A DNA stretch of 64,000 nucleotides. Source: Euglena gracilis (Eukaryota; Euglenida; Euglenophyceae; Euglenales). Position 1 is the first letter of the stretch, and each line of letters begins with the position of its first letter. The position numbers and the translations under genes are program-made. Under the pieces are notes generated by a model. It did not search any database. It saw only the letters and a program-made list of their open reading frames with translations, and had not been told where the DNA came from. Positions 21,601 to 34,900 of the stretch are shown here, piece after piece. The stretch spans positions 66,294,257 to 66,358,256 of the forward strand of contig CP154956.1 in the NCBI GenBank assembly GCA_039621445.1. Reading direction: 5' to 3'.

Positions 21601-24600
21601 GCAAAATGGCACATTTGGAAAGGAGGAGACATTGGGAGGGGAGCAGGGCACACCAATGTGTGATATCAAAAGAGTGTCATTGTACTCAGTTTGGTAAGCG
21701 AGATGAAATTTTTCGGAGTCCATAGTGGGTAACTTGTGGCACAAAGACAAAATCATTCTCAGCAAGGCATGGTCTCTTGGGTGTTGACCTGGGTGATGCA
21801 GAGCAAGCAGAGGACCTCTCAAAAATCAAGCAAATCCAATCCAAATTGAAGGGCGTTTTCCCCTTGACTTCGTTTCAATTTGAAGATGTGTTAAAAAAAA
21901 ATAGTTTTTGTCAAAGTATTGAAAAAAAAATGGACCCTCAAAGCGCCAAAAAAATAAACCAACAGGAGTCATTGAAACAACGAAAATATCGGTCAGGAGA
22001 ATCTTTCAGACGGCAAAGAAAGGAGAGATGTATTCATCCATTTGGATCCATCCTGATTCATCCATCCCTCCCTCCACAGTTTCCCCAACTCTGGAGAGTG
22101 GACTTCTTTTGGGGTGCCTGCCTGGGGTCCCTGCCTGGGTGTGCTTGCCTGGGGTGCCAGCCTGGAACAATCCCCCCGCGTGCTATTTTGGGTCCTGGAT
22201 GTCAGATCTGGGACAAGAGCACGGCAATACACCATTGCTTTCAGCTTCTGGAGAAATCAATAGCGATCAGATTAAAAGGCAAAACAGGTCGAAGGAAAGC
22301 AACCTTCCTTCACCTTGGTGAGGTACAACGCAATCAAATTGATCCGCTGCTGCAGCATGGACACCGCATCCTTCATTCCACCGAGGTGCTTGATCAATGA
22401 TGAGATGTCACCAGCCCTGTTGGACTCCAGGTGAGTGATGGTGTCCACGCTGATGCGCTCGCTCTGAGACCAGGGATTATTTTAAGTCCGGGGGGAGGGT
22501 CCTCCCAACCAGGGGGTTACCCCCGGGTCTAGGGTGGGGAGGGGTTCCCCCACCCCCACCAGGCATGCTAAATTTGCATATCCCAGGATAAACTCCGCCG
22601 TTTCCATCCACTCAGGGCAGCAGTTGTGGTTCCAAAAATGAGAAGGAGAAAACAGTTAGAATGATATCGAGACACAAAGAGACAAATTGGACGTTATACT
22701 TTTATTCTGTTTTTGGTGGCTTTTGTTGAAACGCTTCAGGTTTAGGTTTGGAATTAGTCCACAAAGATCGAACCGTGTTTGGGTAGAGAACTTAGAGAAA
22801 TGGAGTTCAGTGGCAGGGGCAGTGCAGTGAACGGCAGCAGCTGTGCAGTCCAGTGAAGGTTTTGATGTCTTCTTGTCGTGAAATGACGACAAGAAGTGCA
22901 AATCCATCAAAATTGAAGCCATGCATGCAGTGGACGGCCGCCTTCGTTGGTGGGAGCGCATTTTATTTCGGATTGTGGCTCCCAGCATTCTGTTCGCAGG
23001 GTGTGTTTATATCATTTTAACTGCTCCTTTGTCACCCAGCAAGCAGACTTCGTTCAGCTCATTGTGATTGTCTGTCTCAGAAGCCTTTTAAAGGTTGGAC
23101 CCCCTGGGGGGGAAGGCATTCATGCAAAACAAAGATATCTCCTGCAAAAACCCAGGTGCCAGATCAGCAAATACAAAAAAAATGCTCCAATTTTTTTAAA
23201 AATTCTCTGAATACAATAAAATGCAAGCTGTAAAGAAGTCTGCGGATTACATACCCCCATCCTGCAATGGCAATGAATCAGATGAAAGACCCCAACATAA
23301 CACACAAACACACCTCTTCACTTTCAATTCGATATGGAACTCGTGCAAATGCCATCACAGGTAAATCCTCAACGATGTGCAAAACTGTCTCATAGACATA
23401 AACTGGTAAATCCCGCATTTCGGAAGCCATTTCACAATTCACCAACAAAAGGAGCGGACTCTCGTTGTACTCCATAATGACCTGCAAATGATGGCAACAC
23501 CACCATAACAAATAAGACAAATCCCCCACTGAATAAACCTGGTTTTGTGCAGTGCTGAGCTCTTTGCCTGTCTGATGGTGCCATGAGGCAGGGGATGTTA
23601 GAGGCATGCCGGGAGGCCCGGCAGCCACATAATTTTGGAAGGATTTGATCGAGACAAATGACGTGATTACCCTGCGCTGAAACCGTGTAAAAACCGTGAC
23701 TTCACGCCCAAACCGGTGTTCAGAACGCCGGTTTGGCCAGGAAGCCAGCGTCAGGGGGACCAAGATGAAAAGTGCCAAACAGTGTCCAAAATGGTTTGCT
23801 GATATGTGGTAATCATATCTGAGCAGTTTGGGGGGGGGGGGCATTTGGCATGAAATTGGGGTATTTTTTGTGCAATAATTTCCTTTGGCAAATTTTAGGG
23901 AATATCGAAAATAAGAACACCATGCAGTGTGTTTGAAATCTGAGGCCATCTGCTGAAAGCCCTTGAGAAGAGCTTTCAATCGATGGGCAACATGGCAGGT
24001 GAACAGTGGATTTTGGAATTTGCGATTTGGGTCGAAAAATGCAATCTGCAATTTTCAGAGCCCTGTGCATCTGCGGGTATCGTTCGAAAGGCCTTGTTGA
24101 GAGCTTTCGATTGACATGCTATATGGCACCTGCACTGTGGGATTTGACAAACCAACATTCAAATTTTGGAATATACGATGAAAGAAGCGCTGTGTGCATT
24201 GCTGAATTCTGTGGCCATTTGTCGAAAGCCCCTTCGAAGAGCTTTCGATCAAGGGGCAACATGGAATCAGACATGTAAAAAATTCAATTAGCCGACCGAC
24301 ATGGCCATGAGCCCAAGAGAGCTCAAAAATGCCCAAAAATATTCAAAAAATGGGTGTTTGGGGCAAAATTGGCCGTGATTCCTTGAACACCGGTTTGGGC
24401 GTGAAGCCAGAGCCCCTGATCCATGGTTTCAACAACTATGTCCAGAACGCCGGTTTGGGCGTGAAGCCGTGGCTCAGAACGCCGGTTCGGGCAGCAGCCA
24501 AACCGGCATTCTGAGCCACGGCTTCACGCCCGAACCGGCGTTTTGGACACAGTTTTTGTATCAGAATAGTGTGGCTGACCAATGCAGGCACCTATGCTAA

Positions 24601-27600
24601 TTTCCTATTTTGGTGCTCAAATTGGCCCTGGTCAGACGTTCCAACTGGCTTGAATGAGGTAATGGTGTGAGGTGGTTTCCTGGTTGATTGTTCCTTCAAT
24701 GGTGCATCTTGGGGGTGAAATGAAACACGCTGGTCAGCAAATAATTGGCCATAGGTGGGGGGGGGTGCCAATTAAAATAAAGCGTATCCCAACCATACAA
24801 TGCACCGTTGCCCATTTTTGGCCATTCTCTTTGCCCACAACTTGCCTCTCTTGGACGCTTTTGGGCGGCTTTTGGCCACTTTTGCCCACTTTTGGCCATT
24901 CTAGAGGACCAAAAGATCACTTGATCACTTCTGGCCGCTTCTGGTTTCGTCACCTTTAATGCTTTTGGCACACTTTTGCCCACTACCATTGGCCACATTT
25001 GGCTTCTCCGACAGTCAAAAATATCAAAAAGGTGTCAATTCTTCCTGTTTTTCCATACGGCCATCATTTGACTGAACTAGAAAAGTGGCCAAAAGTTGCC
25101 AAAAATTGGTCAAAAGTGGCCAAAGGTGTCCAAAAGTTTCAAAAATGGCGAAAAGTGGCGTTGATGGGGAGATAGAGGTCCCAAGGGGTGATTTCTTTTA
25201 ATTTGCCACCGTTTTCGAGATTCTTTGAACTTTTCGATTTTTTTCGACCCAGAAACGGCCAAAAAAACGCCAAAGTCGAAAAAAGCCAAAACAAACAGTA
25301 TTTGGGGCAAAACGACCTAAAAATGGTCTGGTTGCTTGTTGACCACCTTTGGCCACTTTCAAACCACTGTTGGCCATTTTTGTCCTTCTTTGCCCACTTT
25401 GCCCACTTTTGGCCATTTTTGCCACTTTCGCCCACCTTTGACCACTCATGACCATTCTCAGAAAACTTTTGGCCACTGTTGCGGTTTCTGGCAACTTCAG
25501 GCTGCTTCTGCTGCTTTTTTGGCCATTTTTTTTGTAGGTCCAGCTGCGGGTCCAGCAGACAGTTCCTTGGCTTGGAAAGCACTGCACCTTTTTCCTTGTT
25601 GGGAGCGGGATCTCCAGGGAGTCCCAAAATCAGGCCTATGTCCCATACAAAACCTACACATCTTTAAATGTTGATCGCAAAATTTCCCCCCCCCAAAAGA
25701 CACTCTTGTAAAAACAAACAGTTTGAATCAAGCTGTCCACAAACACAGCCCGTTTAGTTGTTTTTGCATTCCAAAAATCGAACATTAAAAAAAATGGTGG
25801 CAAATCCCTTTGAAAAACTTGTCTCATGATATTTTTATTTCCCTGCAAATGAGCGGCAAAGGCTGCCAGGCCACATGGCCGGGCTGGGCCGCCTGGGCCG
25901 GGCCACCGGGCCGCAGGTCCACCGGCAACCACATGCCTCAAAGAGGTTGAGGTCACCTCTACCTCCTCTATCCCCCTATGTCACCTCTTTTGTCAAAATA
26001 CAAATTAAAGTGGCTGAAAGAAACAAAAATTGTACCAAACGAAGGCAATTTTTATGAAAATTTCAGATATTAGCCATTTTTTTCACTTATCTCTGATGAC
26101 AATTTTTGAAACCACCCACCTAGATAATATTTCTCATTTCTTACCTGATTGGATATGTTTTGGTGCAAACTTGCCAATTTTGAGGCATATGGAGTGTTTT
26201 TGGCCCTTTTTGGTGCCATTTGATGGCATTTTATGGACACAGAGGTGACATAGAGGTAGAGGTAGGTAATTTGGGTACTCGCGCCCCAAGCCTTCGGGTA
26301 CCGTCCGTATTTTTCGGCAATTTTTGCCTTTCTCCGCACCGAAAAGCCTTGCCCAGCCCTCCCCAAAGGGTGCTGTCCCGGAGGGTGCCCCGTAGGTACC
26401 GGAGCCATTTTTCCGTCCCGCGCTGCCCTGTTTGTTGGGGGGGGCGGTTTATTCAGCCCCTCCCTCCCCAACCCCCGGGAGGGTGACGCAGAGCTCGTTA
26501 ACGGTCTGCACCACACAGACAAGATCGGTAGGGGACGAGGGTTGGCAGGGTCGTCACCCCTGACGATGCCCCACCTGCCAGCCTGGGGCGAAACGCAACA
26601 CAGACTGGCAACACACGCACCCACACCGACAACACACTTCCCCCACAAGCACACACTCTCGGGTCGGCAAGGAGTCCCCCCAGCAACACCGATTCAGAAT
26701 AGAGGTAGAGGTAGAGGCTGTTCAGACAGAGGTAGAGGTTTTTTCCGCTACCTCTACCTCTATCCAGCCCTGCCTCTATGCCTCTATGCAGCCTTGGATA
26801 AGCTGAGCTTTTATTTCGACAACATACCCAGTCGTTGACCCGGCTGTCCGGCTAGGGTACCGGTCCACCATAGCCCCCCCGCCCGGCGGCCCAGTCCGGT
26901 GTCAAGAGCCGAAAAGTCAAAAAGAACGCATTTTTGACGTTTCGGATCGGTGATGGTCCAAGGATGCCAGGAATCATTTTCCCCCAAAGTGGATCCTGTT
27001 TTTGAAATTATGGACATTTTTTCCCCGCCATTTTCCTGTGTATTTTTAGGACAGGTTTTTTTTTGCTTGGGGACTGACCATCCTAATTGCGCGGGGCTGC
27101 TTTGACACACTGCGAATGGTTTTAGAGGTTTTGATCTCCACCATAAAACCCCCATTTAATGTTCGTGCATTCAAGTGGGGGGGGGCTTGTGAAATGCTGA
27201 AACTCTGGTACTGGTGGCTTTTCCTTACAAGGGAGAGTGGGGGGGATTTCACTCACAGAGGTCGCCTTAATTTCTGATCTGTGCAAAATTGTGCTTTTTC
27301 ATTGGGAAATTTTCCGATTTTTTCAGCCTTATTCACAACCTGCCGATTTTGGGCAATCTTGTCCTGGAGGACACTCAACCCCCCCCTGTGTGCACATGGC
27401 TATTAATTTGGTGCCTGTTATCCCTTCTTCCAGCCAGGCGCTGTTTTTCTCGCCTCTGGCCCTTTTTGTCTGTGTACACTCAACCCCTCCACCAATATCC
27501 TCCCCCCTTGGGACCCGAATAATCTTCGGCCACTCGAATAATAACCCCGCCATTTCTTGTCTGACTGCCACAGAAAAAAAGTACATCTTCCTGGGAGCTT

Positions 27601-28947
27601 GTTCCATATTTTGCACAAATTTTGATTGATTCCAACCTCCATCACAGTGTGTGACATTTGAATATTTCAATGACAAGCAGCTGTGCCCATTCATCTGCGT
27701 TGCTTCCCCTTCACCCCATTGATTATCCATGTCTTGGAAATCGAAAGTGCAAACGGGGCCCGCCTTGGAAATTGATAGTAGCAAAGGGTTTCCACTGGAA
27801 ATATTTAAGTTTGCACCAGAGGAATTTCAAGACGGACGACTTTGGGACCCCGGGGGCTCGCCGGACCCATCTACCCTAAACCCCCCCCCGAATAATACCC
27901 CGACCCGGGGTATTATTTTTTCGCCCGAAGTCCCGGCCCGAGGGGGGGGGGTATTATTTGGGGGGGGGGTATTATTTTTCCAAAAATTTCGAAATTTTCC
28001 GAAGTCCCGTAAAAACCAAAATAGCACCCAAAACCGCCCTTTGGGGTCATTTTTTGCACTTTCTTGTGAAATTTACCATTTTTGGAGGTCAGATGAGTCA
28101 GAAAAATACATTTTTTCCATAATTTGTTGTCAGAAATTGTGATTTTTACCTACATTTTCAGGTCAAAAATCCGGGCCTTCGGCCCGAAACCAGGGGGGGG
28201 GGTATTATTTCGGCGGCCGAAGTCGGACCCCAAGGGGGGGGGGGATTATTTGGGGGGGGGTATTATTTGGGGGGGGGTATTATTTGGGGGGGGTTTACCC
28301 ACTCCCCAGGTCCAAGACTTAAAAAAAAAAATCCCTGTTGCCAAAACAACGCTGATAAAGTGATCTTCTGCAAGAAATCCAGGTTTACAATGGTCCCTCC
28401 CTTGATAAAATCATTTACAAGAGGTAAGCACTGGGGGGTCAGAAAAATCAACAAAAGTTGCATAAAAATTGTGCAACCTGTGGGAAAACTGCAGGAAAAT
28501 GCGGAAAATGGCAGTTTTGGGAATGTGTACCCCTCTGATGCAGAAGATTTGGAAATTCTGAACAATTTTTGTTTAGTTTGCACTGGTGTGTAAACCCCCT
28601 CCCCCTAATAAACCCCCCAAATAACCTGGCGGGGTCCCAACTCCTGGCGGAGGCCGAATAACCTGGCGGGGGGAGGGGCAAAAAGATGGTTCCAGTAACT
28701 TGGCACCCCCCTTTTTCAAGCAAAATTCCTTTATGGCGCTGAAAAAAGGGCCCCAATAACCTGCTGGGGGGCCAGGGCCAAAATAATAAACCTCCCCCAA
28801 ATACAAAGCCCCCCCGGTTTTATATTTGGGCGGAAATTTCAAGACCCCACGGGGGGTTTTATATTTGGGGGGGGTTATATTCGATTGGAGAATCAACTTC
28901 TTGGCGGGATACAATAGTCACTTTTCGGTCCAAAATCACAAATATGG

Positions 28948-28979
<32 letters not shown>

Positions 28980-31900
28980 AAAAAAAAAAAAAAGTAAAAA
29001 AAAATAAAAAAAAAGGGGAAAAAAAAAAAAAAAAAAGAGTCACTTTCGGTCCAAATCAACAAATATGCCCACCCTTGGGGGTTCCAACAAAGGATTTTCA
29101 GTTTTCGGCAAGGAGCAATTTTCACACGTTTTTGGTAAAAATTGCTCCCAAATCTGCCAAAAATCACAATTTCAGGAGAGATTTTGTCGAATTTTTTTCC
29201 TTCAGGCGCTTCGCGCCGGAGGGGGGGTTTCATATTCGGGCGGGATTTCAAGGTCCTCAGGGGGGGGTTATATTTGGGGGGGGGGTTGTATTTGGGGGGG
29301 GGTTTGTATTTGGGGGGGTTGTATTTGGGGGGGTTTACTATGTTTTTGTGTCTGACTACCCGTGAACGTGGCTTCTCCAAAAGGGCGCAGAAAGGGTACA
29401 GGGGGAAAAATGATGGGAAAAAATGATTTTGGGCTGTGGGCTCAATTTCCTTTGCAATGGACACAGTGACGGGGGGGGAACAGGCTTCTTTTTAAGACCC
29501 CCGGGGGGGGAGGGGGGGGTCCCCCCCCACCCACCCAGGGTGGCGCGGGACCCCCCCCCGGGGGGGGGGGGGGGCGGGGACCCCCCCAAAATTGGGCCCG
29601 TTAAAGGCAATTTCCAAAAATTTTCGGCGCTTCGCGCCGAAAAGGTATACCCAGCACCTCCGGCCCGGACCCACCCCCCCCCCCCCCCCCCCCCCCGGGG
29701 GGGGCTGCTGACTTAAAAAGAAGCCTGGGGGGGAACCCCCCCCTTCCCCCCCGGTCTTTAAAAAACCCCCTGATTGGCGGAATATGTCGCCAAATATAAA
29801 GCCCCCGAACGTGAAGCCCGCCGAGAGTGCTATTTTGTTGTGGCAAAATATGAATTTTTGCGTAAATATTATGACGTAGGGGGTGGTGCGGGTAATGGGG
29901 GGGTTCACGGAGGGGGGATCACGGGGGAAGTACGGAGGTAGTCGGGAGGCAGCATCAATGATCCACGAAAAGAAAGGCTGAAGTGATGAAGGTTGATTCA
30001 TTGTTTGGAAATTGAAGGTTCGATTCTCGGGTCACGGGATCACGGGGGGGGGGGGAGTCACGGGGGTGGCACCCTCGTATGGTCATTTTTTTTGAAAACC
30101 ACAAAGAAGACACTGTCTCCATTGGCATTTTTGCAGGATTTTAGCAGAATATCCCCCCATCTTTATAACTAGCGTCACTTTTGATGGTCAGCGGTCCTAC
30201 AATCCAAACAAAAATGACGGAAGCAAAATAATGGAGAAGAACTGATGGGAAATTTTCGATTTTGGAAAAAGAAATGCTGGGAAAATTCAACTGTTCACAG
30301 GAAATGGTGGTAGTTTTCCCCACTTTTTCCCAAATCCACCCACCCACGACGAACCTGGGGTTAACCATCGACCCACCCACCCAAAATCGGCCCCAGACAT
30401 TAGACAGTTGCACTAAGGCTTCTTGTCTGTTCATGGCCGACGCTAATTTCGCTTCCGGCCCAGTTTGTGTGGTGAGTGGCCAAGGACCCTTGACACCAGT
30501 GCTCTTGTGTTGTTCCCCTGGCCGGGTGAGCAACTCCTGGCCTGGTGAGTGTAATTCTTCCAGCGCTGTACCAGTGACCCATCGACCAGTATTGATTGGC
30601 CAATTGCCCCATCGACTTGTTGGTTGACTAGCCACTCCAATGAAAGCGCGACATAGTTTTTTTTTATACAAAATGCACCATAATTACATTTGACACAAGG
30701 GATTCTTTTTCCTTCACCAGGTTTATAATTTATATCCGTGGACTGAGGCCCAAGACACACACTGTGTCTCGTGGACTGAGTCCACGAGACACAGTGTGTG
30801 TCCTCGTGGACTGGGACACACACTGTGTCTCGTGGACTGGCAGTCCACGAGACACAGTGTGTGTCCCCATGGACTGGGACACACACTGTGTCTCGTGGAC
30901 TGAAAAATAAAAGGTGTTTACCAGAAATGCGAGGTGTTCCACATCTAATGCAATGCAGCAGGGCAGTGGAAAGATGGTCACCGGACAACCGTGAGCTGTA
31001 ACAGCTGAGAGACAGTTGGCGCAAATTTGGAACAATGGTCGTCGGGACACGGAACGGCATAACAGACAACGAGGAGACGTAACGAGGAGCGCAGCGTTAC
31101 GCCTTACTGACCAACACACGACTCACAAATCCAGGACCCATGCTTTGGGGGACGCACCAGGTTAGCACACTTCCAGTGGTACGACAGCCCACATGCATCA
31201 CAGACCACAGCATTTAGCTCACGACAAGGTGGGTTCAAAGGAACGGTGACCCCACAAAACCCACAATTGGGACGGACAGGACGAGGGCGTTTGTTTGCCC
31301 GGGAGGAGGAGACGGCAGGGAAAAGGGAGGGAATGTTTGACATGTCCTGGGCCACCGGTGCGTGCTCCGCAGATGGGGGAGCGCCAAAAATGGTCCACTT
31401 GGACCACTGAGCGCGGTTGCGCTCGACGGCCAGGTCGTCATCGTCGCGCAGGTATGTCTCGAATTTGAATGTGGTGCCACACTGTGCCCGGCGTTGTTGC
31501 TCAGCTTGATTGATGAGGGTAGCCTCATCAAACAAATATCTGGGGTCAATGACCCAACCAGCCCATGCGGGAAAAAAGCCATCCAGGTCCTCATACTGAG
31601 CGTTCAGATGTTTACACATCTGCTGGAACTCCAACAGGCGTGTAACAGCTACACGCTCAGCCTTTGCGGTCCCTTTTGGCTTCTCCTCCAACACGTTGGC
31701 CAACAACGTACCGTGTATTGGGTCAACAGCAGGGCCCTTCTGCAAATCCACCAAATACTTTTCCAGTGTAGCAACAAATTCATCTGGTTTCGGGGGTCGG
31801 GGGAGCATGCGATCCACACTGTTTGCGGTCTTCTTCATTTTCCGAAAGAAAAAACTGCAAGGACAGGTAGTGGAATGTGGTAAAACTTGTCCACGAGAAA

Positions 31901-34900
31901 CCTTTATGCTCTAAGCCAAAAGTTGCCGAAAGGCCAAGTTATTGGGGGGCACTTGTTGGTCGGACCAGTGGGAATTCTTGATTTTTTTCAGTTCACGAGG
32001 ACACACACTGTGTCTCGTGGACTGCCAGTCCACGAGACACAGTGTGTGTCCCAGTCCACGGGGACACACACTGTGTCTCGTGGACTGGCAGTCCATGAGA
32101 CACAGTGTGTGTCCTCGTGAACTGAAAATTTGACAAAAAATTGCAAAAAAATACGGGGTAGACATTGCGTGGCTAAGTTCCACGAGACACAGTGTGTGTC
32201 TTGGGCCTCTTAGTCAACGGATATAGACAAAAATCGTCCATTGTAACCCGGACACACGGTGTGTCCGGGTGACATGGACGATTTTTGTGTAATACTGCTG
32301 AGTTCTTAATAGGGCTTGCACGTAATGGAAGAAAAGCATGCAAATTTCACTTAACTGATGATTTGCAAATTGCACACCTGCAATTCACGGTGACTTTCAG
32401 TGATTTTACAATAACTTCTGAAATGGTGACAGCTCAGCGACCCCCCCCCCATACCCCCCCCATACCCCCTTTTCTTGGATTTTTTTCGACTTTTTCGCCC
32501 CGTTTTTGACCAAAATCCAGAAACGGGGCGCCGGGGGGTCGAAAAACGCTCGTTTTCAGCCCAAAACAGGTTCTCCGGGTCTGGGAAAGCAAAAACGTCG
32601 TTTTGGGCAATTTTTTCCCCGATTTTTCCCGACTTTTTTGACCCAAAATGGCCTAAAACAGCTAAGTCAAACAGGCGAAAACTGTTCAAAATGGCCAAAA
32701 TCGACCGAAAAATGGCCGTAACTCGGGCTGGGTGGGGAGTTGCGGGGGAAGCAAAATACCCTTAGATAGGGCATTTTAAGAACTTCAATTTAGGTCTCTG
32801 GATTTTCCTTTGATTCCCCACCATTCTTGAGAAAATTTCAGAAAAATTTTTTGAGCCAAATGATGGCAAACGGACAAGTTGCAAGGCTGCCGCGCTGTTT
32901 TGGGCCGTAAATCGGCCATATTTCGGGCCCGGTGGGGAGATGTGGGAAATCAGAATACCGTTGAATTGAGCATTGTAAGGGATTCAAGTTAGGTCTTTTT
33001 GGACATTTCCTTTTGATTTTGATTCATTTCCAAGATATTTTGAAAACATCGATTTTTTTATCTTAAAACGTGTTCAGCCCGCCAAATGCGTGCCCTGAAA
33101 TTCGTGGTCATGAACACGTTTTCAATGAGGGCATCTGTGGCAATGACACGTTTTCGATTAAGGCATCTGTGTTCAGGCACGTTTTCAATGAGGGCATCTG
33201 TGGCAACCCTGTGTAAAAAGCAAAAAAACGCTGTCATGAAAAATCGGCGGGCGGTTGCGAGGCCAGGTGGTCCTCAACTAGTGAGGCGGGTCGGGGGCAC
33301 TCTACAACACAACAGAAGGCCAGGTTGCCTTGGAGCACAATGACACGGAGTGGCGGACATCACAGAACACGACACGCTTTACACAAAAAAGAGCCATACT
33401 TTGGTGGCCGCCGCAAATCTTGGCAATGAAAATGATATGCCAAACCGCAAGCGTCACACACAACTTTGTTCAGCTCCACACAATTTGGATTTTTGGGAAT
33501 GGGAACACCACAAAAACCACATTTCTCCTGTTTTATAAGCAGTCGGGACACAGCACGAGGGACAGGGGGTTGGTCAGGGGAGGGAACGGAGCTGCTGACC
33601 GCAGGAGTGGAACGTTGCTTGGTGGTGGGAAACACAGACGGAACATCGGTTAGGTCCTGATTTTCGACCGAGTGTTCCTCACTGTCTGTGTCTATGTCTA
33701 TGTCTACGTCTGAAAAGAGGTTGCCGAACGATTCCCTGAAACGAACAAAGTTCCCAACTGCTGCTCACGTTGAGCCACACATTGTTCAATGACGCTCGCC
33801 TCATCGAACAACAGGCTGGGTTCCAGCTCCCATCCTGTCCAGGCAACAAAGAAAGCATCCAGCTCAGGATAAGAGGCTTGCTGATGTTGACACAGTTTGG
33901 CGAACTCCAAACAGTTGGCAACAGCAGCAAGCTCTGCACCTACGGAGCCGGACTTTTTCTTTGTGTGCCAGCAAGGTGCCATGAAGGGGGTCAACCTTCG
34001 GCTTCTTGGCATCTTGCTGGTATACCGCGAGAGCAGCCAGGAACAGTTCCGTCCTAGGGGGAGGTGGTAAAAGACCATTCACAAAGTTAGCCGTGCGTTT
34101 CGTCATAGTGGGAGGGCTGCGGAAAAAGGGGGGGGGACACGCTTTCAATGAGGGCATCTGTGGCAATGACACCTTTTCAATGAAGGCATCTGTGGTTAGG
34201 CACGTTTTCAATGAGGGCATCTGTGGCAATGACACGTTTTCGATTAAGGCATCTGTGTTCAGGCACATTTTCAATGAGGGCGCCGTTTTTTGGGTCCGAA
34301 TTTCACAAATTCGCATTTTTGACCCCTTGCGTGAATCATGACCACGAATTTCAGGGCAGGAATTTGGCGGGCTCTGAACACGTTTTTAAACAAATTGTGG
34401 CTGAGCCCAGATTTCAGGCTGAAATCTGGGTTCAGCCACAATTTGTGTATAAAAAAACAGCCCAAAATGGCCCCAAAAATGGGCAAAATTGGCCAAAAAA
34501 ATGGCCGCAACTCGGGCTACACGAAGAGTTGGGGGGAAAGTAAACCATGGTTGGAAAGGGCATTCCAAGGGCTTCATTTTTGCTCGCCGGATATTTTCTT
34601 TGATTTTGCTTCATTGTCGAGATCTTGAAAAAATCGATTCTCTCACCCAAAAAAGCTGCCCAAAAAAAACACCCCAAAATGGCTGTTTTGGGCCGCAAAA
34701 GCGTGCCGCAACACGGGCCAGGCATGTCGGCGGCCAAAAACGACGAACGGGGGGTGAGCCTCCAGGGGTGCATTTCGTCAGACCGACATTTCCGAAAATA
34801 ATGTACATTTTCTTGAGACATTTTCGAAAAATCGATTTTTTGACCGATTTTTTGACCCCTGTGAAATGGCAGAGTCGGAAGGGGGGGCAATCCTACCCAG

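Larger units (their letters stand above)
18696..21653 (-). other. CSN6: CSN6 intron 6, 2958 nt, with hAT-type MITEs
   Basis: GTGTGC...TGACTGCAG. It contains MITEs at 18942-19200 and 19950-20199, a G-run block of the 'aacctggcgggg' class at 20210-20430 and a truncated MITE arm at 21220-21331. Confidence 0.8.
30731..32225 (-). mobile_element. PHD-finger hairpin element, copy A (intact gene)
   Basis: Terminal inverted repeats of ~46 bp begin TATATCCGTGGACTGAGG (30731) and end ..CTTAGTCAACGGATATA (32225), joined inward by AGGCCCAAGACACACACTG. Just inside are stacks of palindromes built from GTGTCTCGTGGACTG (30735-30901 and 31995-32125). The single gene at 31838-31104 lies between them. No transposase or RT signature is seen, so movement in trans is likely. 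A TA dinucleotide flanks both ends, but a target duplication is not proven. The element sits in CSN6 intron 3 with its gene on the CSN6 strand. Confidence 0.8.

Noticed and set aside
26070-26690. Frames in a block of normal base composition inside CSN6 intron 3
   Set aside because: No conserved motif and no CSN6-compatible exon; possibly an old repeat fragment.
30443-31119. C/V/H/D/T-rich frames over the copy A left hairpins
   Set aside because: Translations of the palindromic CACACTGTGTCTCGTGGACT units, not a separate protein.
33115-34282. Copy B as a retrotransposon with direct terminal repeats
   Set aside because: The direct repeats are short internal units; the outer ~50 bp are inverted, so it is an inverted-repeat element.
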